Shown here piece after piece: positions 56,267 to 64,000 of a stretch of 64,000 bases of DNA. The notes under the pieces are model-generated. The model did no database searches and had not been told where the DNA came from. It worked only from the letters and a program-made list of their open reading frames with translations. A program made the translations under genes and the position numbers. Every line of letters begins with the position of its first letter. Within the stretch, counting starts at the first letter, position 1. Origin of the DNA: Neurospora crassa OR74A (Eukaryota; Ascomycota; Sordariomycetes; Sordariales; Sordariaceae); NCBI RefSeq assembly GCF_000182925.2, contig NC_026504.1, forward strand, positions 2,914,001-2,978,000, written 5' to 3'.

Positions 56267-57700
56267 GATGCGCGAGTTGGACAGCGAGATGGAAGTCGGC
56301 GAGACGAACTGTCGCGAGAAGACGCTGCGAAGAGCGGGACGAGCAAACCGGAGGGGGAACAGCTTGAACGACGTTGACTCCCGGTGCTGGAGTGTTTATT
56401 ATAGTCGTACTACTACTGTGTATGTCTGGACAACAATTTTGAGTTTCAATTCCCAATTGCGGGGCAGGCCACTTTCTCGATGGAGTTGAGTCAAATCGGA
56501 TGGGACGAGGGGCAGCTTTGCGACGTGCAGGGGGTCGTTATCCGGGTCCAGACAGTGTCCGTGCACCCCAAGCAACCCGCCCCAAATCACAGTCCATCGA
56601 TACCTTTCCTCGAGCACAAACGTCCCACTGGAATACTCTTTTCGCAACTCAGCTGGGTAACGAAATGGCCTTGTTCGTGTGACCTGTTAGTTATGAATCT
56701 GCGTATGTAAAAGTCTCTACCCTTTTTTGTATCGGAACGCCCAGATAATAAGAAGACAATTTGAAAACTGGGATCGGGAGGTGCTTCTATAGACTAACAA
56801 TTTGTGAGCAGTGAACACGGACCAGCTTTTTGCTTGAACAGGAAAACAGGCACGGACATTGTCTGGACCTGCCTGGACATCGATCACCGACATGCCGGCC
56901 CGTGCTGTGGCAAGCTTGAGGCAAGATTCCGTGCATATCCTAAACGCTTATGCCAAAAGTGCATGGCATCACATCTGTCAATCTCTGTGTGTAAATCATG
57001 GAGGCCGTCTGTATCGCCGCTTCGATCGTCACATAAGGGCTCAACATCAACATTACATATCGGGCTTCAGGCTTTCACATCATAGCATGTCTTTTCAGTC
57101 ATTTACTTATGCTTGACAACACTCATTGATCACCGTATCTACATACTCGTAGCGATGAGAGTGACTAGATGGCTCGTGCACTCGGTGGCTGCCTGAACCT
57201 CGTGACGTCGTGGCAGCCAGTCTCGCGTTACGATGGCCTTGTGTCTCCCCCATCGCGTAGATCGTCGCGTTTTCGTAATTGACAAATCACTTCGCCTCGG
57301 CCCCTCCCATCGCCAATTGCCCTCCAAATTCAGTCTTCCCGCTGCAATCTCAACCCATATGGCGACAATGGTACTTTTCTGAATTATCCGTCAAATCTCT
57401 GCTTGCCTTTGCCTTGTACCCATTGGAAATCCACCTGATCATCCCTTGCTGCAATCCTCGACGCTCTTGATCTCCCTGTCGTTTGTTTCTTTGTGTGTGG
57501 CGAAAACCCAACAAAAACAAAGATCGGGAACTAATTTTGCTTTTTTCTCTGTGAATCACAAAAAACGTTTGTGTCTCTTGTTTCCTTTCAATTTTTGCTG
57601 GACTTGAAAACTTTTTTTTGTCCACAGACTTCGACCATTGTCAAGTCAGCAGAAAACCTCTCAGCCATCAAGGTACACGCCCGACCAGCACCCTTGAACC
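56267..57700. other. Divergent promoter region arc1/mus-30
   Basis: 1.43 kb between the two start codons. The stretch 57350-57650 before mus-30 is T-rich and pyrimidine-rich, as expected for a fungal promoter/leader. No gene was seen. Confidence 0.55.
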
Positions 57701-60498
57701 ATGCGGTCGACATCTTCATCCTCGGCGTCCGGTCGCGGATCTGGTAGCTCACGCGCTCCGTCCCGACTGCCTGATAGCGTCCCTTCGTCTCCTCCACCTG
57801 AAGAGCCACTAGCCCGACAGCAAGAAGACATCATGATGGACGACTCAAAGATGAGCTACACAAAGTTGCGCGCCGAGCAAAGGCTTGCCGAGGAAGAGGA
57901 AAAGGCTCGCGTCGAAAACGAAAAGGCAGAGGAAAGGCGCAAAAAGAAGTGGAAAAAGAAGGTTCTGAGCAAAGAGGAGCGCGATGCAAAGGCAAAGGAT
58001 CTGGACCGGCTTCTTGCTCAGAGTGCAGCTTTCAGCAGCATCCTGACTAACAAGACAAAGGTTCTTGGTCGTGTGGGAACTGGTCTGGATGGAAAGACCC
58101 TTGGTGAACATGAGTTGGCCATGGCAAAACAGCCCAAATGCGTTGTCGGCGGTACCATGAGAGACTACCAACTGGAGGGACTGACATGGATGTATGAGAT
58201 TTGCGTCCAGGGCATGTCTGGCATCCTGGCTGACGAAATGGGCTTGGGTATGTTGAGCCTCAACTCTTTTCCTAAGCTGATTTTGGTCTTGGCTAACGGC
58301 TGCATCTCTATCACACTGCAGGCAAAACTGTCCAAACCATTTCCCTAATAGCGCTGTTACGTGAGCAGGAGAACTACTTGGGGCCTCACCTTATAGTTGC
58401 TCCCCTCAGCACCTTGTCTAATTGGATTGATGAATTCCACCGTTGGGTGCCCTCCATCCCGGTTGTCATGTATCATGGCACCCCTCAAGAGCGGCAGGAT
58501 ATCTTCAAAACCAAGCTCATGCACCATCTCCACGGCGGCAGACCGACCGAAAAGTTTCCTGTTGTCTGTACAAGCTACGAGATGGTCCTCAAGGACCGAG
58601 CGAATCTCTCCAAGATCAACTGGGAGTTTATCATCATCGATGAGGGTCACCGCATGAAGAACTTCAACTCAAAACTGTTCAGGGAACTCAAGACATTCAC
58701 TTCAGCCACCCGTATCCTTATGACCGGCACCCCATTACAGAACAATCTGAAGGAGCTTTGGTCACTTCTAAATTTCCTCTTACCAAAGATCTTTAGAGAT
58801 TGGGAGGCCTTCGAAAGTTGGTTCGATTTCAGCGACCTTGAAGATGAGGAAGGAACTGAGGAGTTTATCGCCGACAAGACCAAGCAGGAGCTTGTAAAAA
58901 AGATGCACGTGGTCCTTCAGCCCTTACTTTTGCGGCGAGTAAAATCTGATGTTGCCAAATACTTACCAAAGAAGCGCGAATATGTCTTGTACGCGCCCAT
59001 GACGAAGGAGCAAACCGATTTGTACAACGTCATCAACGATAAACATATTGATACCCGGTCATATCTGGAGAGTAAGGTAGTCGAGCGCCTTACTGGAGCC
59101 ACAGCCAGCACCGCATCATCACCAAGGAGTACCTCTCGCTCTTCCAAGGCAAACAGCGTGAAGATGGAGTCTGATAGTCTCAGCGAATCAGGAAGCTTCA
59201 CGACCAAGACCAGCGCACTTACTCTCCAGGAAAAGGAATCAAGCCCGCTAGCCAAGAATGCTTTTGCACTAATGATGGGCAAACGGACACGGGGTCGTCC
59301 GCGCAAGGCTCTTTCTGTGTCCGAATCTCCTGCGGAAGAGACAACGCCAGTCAAATCCACCACAAAAGGCACAAAGAGGAAGGCCGCACCGGCTGTAGAG
59401 ACTCCGGCACCAAAGAGCACAAAGTCAAGCAGACAGTCTACGCCTATGAGCACTCGGAGCCGGAGTCGGCGAGGAATGCGGTCGTACAAAGAAGCAGACT
59501 CTGACGAGGAGCTCCTCGATGACGATGAGTTCGAGAAGAAGCTGGCCAAAGAGGTCGTAGAGGACGATGTCCAAGACATGGAAGTTGATCTCGACGCCGA
59601 GGAGATTAAGCGCGCCCAAACTCTTGATCTAGCCAAGAAGGAAATTTCCAACAAGAAGCTCGGAAACCCACTTATGCAACTCCGCCTCGTCTGCAACAGT
59701 CCGCATAACTTCTACAATCCCTGGTCCAACTCGGACCAGCCCATCGACGAGAGCATCGTCACCGCCTCCGGCAAGATGCTCTTGCTGGACCGGCTCCTCC
59801 CCGCCCTCTTTGAGCGGGGGCACAAGATCCTCATCTTCTCCCAATTCAAGACTCAGCTGGACATCCTCGAGGAATACTGCCGCGAGCTACGTTCATGGGA
59901 CGTCTGCCGCATCGACGGTGGCGTTGCCCAGGACGACCGGCGAGCGCAAATCGAGCAGTTCAACACGGATCCGGACGTCAAGATCTTCCTGCTGTCTACC
60001 CGCGCCGGTGGGCAGGGTATTAACCTTGCCAGCGCCGACACGGTTATCTTGTTCGACAGCGACTGGAACCCGCAGCAGGACCTGCAGGCGCAGGACCGGT
60101 GTCATCGTATCGGACAAACGCGGCCCGTGGTAGTGTACCGGCTGGCCACCAAGGGCACAGTGGAGGAGGAGCTGCTTATGAGTGCGGACGCCAAGCGCCG
60201 GCTCGAGAAGCTGGTCATCAAGAAGGGCGGGTTTAAGACTATGGGCCAGAAGCTGGACCTGCGCGAGGAGGGACTGGATCGGGAGACGCTGCGTGCGCTG
60301 CTGCTGAAAGATGGGCAGGTTTACAAGTTCAGCGGCGACAAGGAGATTCTGAGCGACGAAGATTTGCGGGTGTTGTGTGACCGGAGTGATGAGGCTTATG
60401 CGAGCGCGGCGAAGGGTGAGGGCAATGCTGATGGGTGGAAGGTTATTGAGACGCAGGCGGAGGGGATTAGAACGGCGGGTGAGAAGAAAAAGAGGTGA
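57701..60498 (+). CDS. mus-30: SNF2-family chromatin remodeller of the LSH/HELLS/DDM1 type
   Basis: LSH/DDM1 remodellers slide nucleosomes and support DNA methylation and repair. The Neurospora homologue MUS-30 is needed for mutagen resistance. Exons 57701-58247 and 58322-60498 (74-bp intron, GTATGT...CTGCAG) encode 907 residues; the intron splits Walker A DEMGLGKT at residue 183. Box II is DEGH (Asp289) in IIDEGHRMKN, the LSH/DDM1 form. The N-terminal helicase lobe is at about 150-430 and the C-terminal lobe at about 650-830, with GHKILIFSQF, STRAGGQGINL and QDRCHRIGQTR. A basic coiled coil lies at 50-110. A 200-residue disordered insert (about 425-625) separates the lobes and carries an AT-hook, RTRGRPRKA, near 503-511. 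The start at 57701 opens a Ser/Arg-rich N-terminus before the coiled coil; it is not conserved, so a later Met is possible. Confidence 0.93.
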
Positions 60499-60803
60499 TG
60501 TGGTGCTCGTGATTGCCTATCACTCCTTGGAATAAATCACAGTTGAATATATCCATGAACAGGATGATGTTAGCGTGTTTCGCGGTTAACCCTATGATTG
60601 CTCCAGGCCTTTAATGGTGTCTAAACTCACGGAGGTTGATGATGATACACATAAGGTAAAGTAACAGGAAAAGGACATTGATGTTACTAAGAGGGTACGA
60701 ACATGAAGGGGTACACGTTTGCAGGTAGGCTTGCTATATACCCAAAACTTTGTTGACGCAAAGAGAGGAAGTTGAACCATGGAAGTAGGATTCAATGTGA
60801 GGA

Positions 60804-60855
60804 ATGGAAAAAAGAAAAAAAGAAAAGAAAAAAAAAAAAAAAGGAAAGAAAGAAA
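60804..60855 (+). repeat. A-rich low-complexity tract
   Basis: Purine tract, almost all A with single or paired G, downstream of mus-30. Confidence 0.9.
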
Positions 60856-61287
60856 CAGAGGAAGTGTACCGAACAAAAGAGGAAAGGAGACAAAAGTCAA
60901 CACAACCCAATTCTCACCACCATTGGTCATCGATCATCGATCATCAACCCTTTTCTGTCGAAGTCATTCTCCCCCCCACTATCTAAGGGATCAAGTAAAC
61001 ACTCAGCTACGTTTCTTTGGGGGGTGAATGAAAATAACCTCCTTCCTGCCTGAAAACCCCAGGGAAAAAAGATTTCAATCCTAAGCCACAGACAGAGAAC
61101 GAATTAATCACGGGCAATTCGAGTGTTGCCTGTTCACCTTCCCGAGGCACGAGTGGACGCGTTGACGTTGAAATCATCAGAGCACAACATCTTCGCAAGT
61201 GGCACGTTTCAATTGTATGCCGAGAAGAAATATCAAGACGCAGTATGCATTGCTGGGTTACATTGATGTGTACCGGCCCTTTTAATC

Positions 61288-61302
61288 TTTTTTTTTTTTT
61301 TT
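61288..61302 (+). repeat. T15 homopolymer
   Basis: Uninterrupted run of 15 T in the gene-free right end. Confidence 0.95.
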
Positions 61303-62191
61303 CATGGTAGAGTAGACGGCGACACACCGCCTATCCTTCGTGTAAAGAGCGAGCTTCTCCCATCCATCCCGTCACTATGATGCAACGAGGGCAAAAAGAG
61401 GACATAAAAAGGAGCCAGGTTTAAAAGCGAGTGTTTAAAAGCGAGTGGAGCTTCAGCCTTTTGGTGAACATGCAGCTCAAGAGTGTGGAAAAGTTGCTCC
61501 AAGAAACGGCGGTGAAGTATGGAGTTTGAAGCTGAGAAGAATGAGGGACCACGCTGACGGAGTTGAAACGCGTAACTCGGGCAACAGGTTAAGTCCAGAT
61601 GGTAGATATCTATCCCTGGAGTGAGGCCGCTCAAATCCTCACCACTTTTCCATGTCCATCGCAGAGTGCCAGGTGGTCTGTCAGCCAATTAGATAATGGA
61701 CTTTGAACTCTAAAAACCGTGATGTTTTTCTCTTCTCTTTTCTTTTCTTTTCTTCCCTCTCCAACAATTCATTGAAGAATGCCCATAGCGTAGGCATGGA
61801 AAAGTTGTCATGGGCAATCCGAGTCTCACGGTCTCGTCCGCTCCACTAACCCCTGAGCTAAAATGAAAAACTTGTAAACAAACAGGAAGGGGACCAAAGA
61901 TATCTGAGGCCTTTGTACTTTTCTCAACTGTTTATCTGTGTGTTCCAGACTTTCAAGCATACCTGCCTGATAGGAGCGCAAGGTCTCAGGTTTCTCTTTT
62001 TTTTTTTTAAGGCAGCTATAGACGAGCTTGCAAAGGTATCATCATCTTCATACAATTACAGACGCCTACCTACCTTCGTGAAGAGCCATCTCGCAGTCGG
62101 AAATAACGGGTAATATCGGCTTTCGAAAGCGAAACAGCGAGCCTGCGAACCTTTCCCGGCTCCGGCATCGTAGTACTGCGTACATAACAAT

Positions 62192-62220
62192 CCCCGAACC
62201 CGAACCCGAACCCAACCCAA
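62192..62220 (+). repeat. CCCGAA/CCCAA short repeat
   Basis: Three CCCGAA units followed by two CCCAA units. It does not match the fungal telomere repeat. Confidence 0.85.
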
Positions 62221-62341
62221 CAAGATGCCCGGCTCCATCGGCCCATCGTCATCAAGGTCACTTGACGTTACAGATTTTCCATCGGGGGCCCTGAATCGTC
62301 ACTGGCGGCGGTTTCCATTTGTTCCAAACTTCTTTTTGTCT

Positions 62342-62354
62342 GGGGGGGGGGGGG
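62342..62354 (+). repeat. G13 homopolymer
   Basis: Uninterrupted run of 13 G in the gene-free right end. Confidence 0.95.
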
Positions 62355-64000
62355 TCCGGGGAATGTTACATAGTTGGTTAGTTGAGTTGTGATGGGAAAA
62401 GCCGGCGTGATGGTACGGGTAGTAAGTGGTGGGTTCCATGGACTGAGTCGGGGAAAGTGGATACAGAATTGTCATAGCCCGCCAACCCCCCACGGACTCC
62501 ACGGACTCCACGACAGGTTCGGGATCCCTAACCCGTTTTGCGGCTCTCTCCATGGGGAAATGGGGCGGGGGGGATGACTGGGAGATTGGGGGTTAGACTG
62601 GGGAAAAGTTCCCCGTTAGGGGACTCCATAGGACCCCCACGTAACGTAAAAGAAACTAAAGCGATGAAATTCCGGGGTTGTTGTCGTCGTCGACGGCTGA
62701 CCGACGACATTCGTCCAGGACGTGGCAACGTGCGTCCCACTGTGGAGCGGTTTTAGTGTAAGAAAAAAAAAATAGTGCCAACTTGAGTCAAGATTTGCCA
62801 AACACTTCTCGCCCTGGTCGTCTTTTGACAGACAACCATCATTCACCTGGAGAGATGTGAACTGCACCCACAGGGCCAGGAGACGGGACGGGCTGGACGA
62901 ACCAGGACCGGGTCTTGTGTGCCGGCCCGAGGTTCTGGTGAGTTCCGATACCAGTACGTACCTCGCAGAGCCTTGGACGGTGTACGTAAAACCTAGAATA
63001 GTGAGCTCCTCGGGGATGTAGGTGTTGTGAAGATGTCGGCTTCGTAGTAATGTTTATTACAGGCGGTGAAGCATGAGTCCCGGACCGAGGGAGTTTGCGA
63101 GATGTGTTGGACCCTGTCCGGGGGCCAGGAGGATCTAATATAGACTTCCCGTACAGCCCAGATAGCCGAGCTCGCGGCTAGAGACGGATTCTGTTTTGTT
63201 TCTGTCGATAAAGCGCCAACGGGTACTTCATACAGTCGCAGTCAAAGGGGATCATCAGGGACTGGTCCCCCAACGTTGAACGGTGACCCAGATCAGGCAT
63301 GCAACTTTATCTGTGCGCTAGGCCATGCGACTGATTTGAGTTTTGGGAAATACGCGGAGAATATTTGACTAAGACGTCCCCGTGGGTAGCAGAAGGGATT
63401 TTGGGGGTATCCAAAGATCGTGGAGTGTTGAGGTTGGTGTTGTTTGACGAGACATATGCCAAGACAGACAAGACCAGCCAAGCTTGAGGCTCCGTTCGGG
63501 GGAAGCGGAATCGCGTGCTGCCCTCCAAGGATGTTGGTCTGCCGAAAGTGTGTGCATGGTGTTGGTACCTACCTTACCTATGTATACATACTGCGTACAG
63601 TTGAAACCCCTGCAATTACAACCTCCAGGAAATGCATATACGCCTGTGAGTACATATGATCTGACTGGCTGAGTTGATTCCCAGCCACGACTATACAATG
63701 CTGTATACTAATTTCGGACAGTTTCTGGTACGTACACTGTACACACTTATCTATAGGTCCCGCGTACATATTAGAGCTCTTTGTACACAAAAGTGTCGAA
63801 ATTCATCATCACATATATGCCATGTTGTGCATACAATCCTCAGGTCTGACATACATGTAGTTTCAGGGATTCTATTGTATCTGTACTCGCGAGAGGAAGG
63901 GTTGCACGGCAGGAACTGCAACCGTGATGGCCACGTTTGCACCTGATCGTCCAGCACCACGCGATTGCGGAGACCTCCTCCGACGGTAAAAAGAAGATGG

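Larger units (their letters stand above)
60499..64000. other. 3.5-kb gene-free right end
   Basis: No protein-like frame on either strand. Low-complexity pieces: an A/G-rich stretch near 60804-60855, T15 at 61288-61302, CCCGAA hexamers at 62192-62220 and G13 at 62342-62354. TACCTA motifs occur near 62064 and 63564-63582. The next gene probably lies beyond the edge. Confidence 0.55.

Noticed and set aside
55295-56377. 360-codon plus-strand frame opposite the arc1-type gene
   Set aside because: It is antisense to a clear conserved gene with GC-rich third positions, and its Gly/Leu/Asp-rich translation is the usual mirror image.
1-64000. Dispersed 5S rRNA genes, transposons, RIP-type AT-rich relics
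   Set aside because: I looked for 5S-like sequence, long terminal or inverted repeats, transposase/reverse-transcriptase frames and strongly AT-rich blocks, and saw none. A proper search (Infernal, RepeatMasker) could still find degraded copies.

Overview
The window is nuclear DNA of a filamentous ascomycete. Genes are interrupted by short GT-AG introns (about 50-175 bp). Intergenic spacers run from 0.2 to 7.5 kb, and proteins carry long Ser/Gln/acidic low-complexity tracts. The gene set includes a mitochondrial RNA polymerase (CYT-5 type), an LSH/DDM1-type remodeller (MUS-30 type), Arb1, Atp25 and a Git3-type receptor. Together these fit a sordariomycete, most likely the Neurospora/Sordaria lineage. 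That placement is an inference from gene content; no species was identified. No rRNA, complete tRNA, CRISPR array or intact mobile element was seen.

Layout. 0-15 kb: 3' part of a fungal transcription factor, a tiny spliced Ser-rich gene, GINS subunit psf2, a 1111-residue acidic protein with an AT-hook (minus strand), and a large three-exon gene of unknown function with Cys pairs. 15-26 kb: a GH76 (Dfg5/Dcw1-like) cell-wall enzyme (minus), the splicing helicase prp22 (minus), a long-tailed Pmp3 proteolipid (plus), and the Argonaute-chaperone subunit arb1 (minus). 28-33 kb: an inositol polyphosphate kinase (plus) and the mRNA 3'-end factor clp1 (plus). 33-40 kb: a 7.5-kb stretch without a recognisable gene. 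40-46 kb: a Git3-family G-protein-coupled receptor (plus), a class I glutamine amidotransferase (minus) and exopolyphosphatase ppx1 (plus). 46-54 kb: atp25 (minus) and the mitochondrial RNA polymerase (plus), head to head. 55-60.5 kb: Arc1-type tRNA-binding cofactor (minus) and mus-30 (plus), also head to head. 60.5-64 kb: no gene seen.

Most genes are conserved housekeeping functions: replication (psf2), splicing (prp22), mRNA 3' processing (clp1), tRNA charging (arc1), mitochondrial gene expression (atp25, cyt-5), phosphate and inositol metabolism (ppx1, IPMK), chromatin and RNA silencing (mus-30, arb1) and cell surface/signalling (GH76, Pmp3, GPCR). They do not form an operon or a biosynthetic cluster. 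The points most worth a second look are the two large unknown proteins (6449-9784 and 11797-14081), the atp25/cyt-5 divergent pair, the lineage-specific insertions and tails (CYT-5, MUS-30, Pmp3, GH76), and the long gene-poor region with repeated TACCTA/TAGGTA motifs. I did not find clear evidence of a wholly new multi-gene system.
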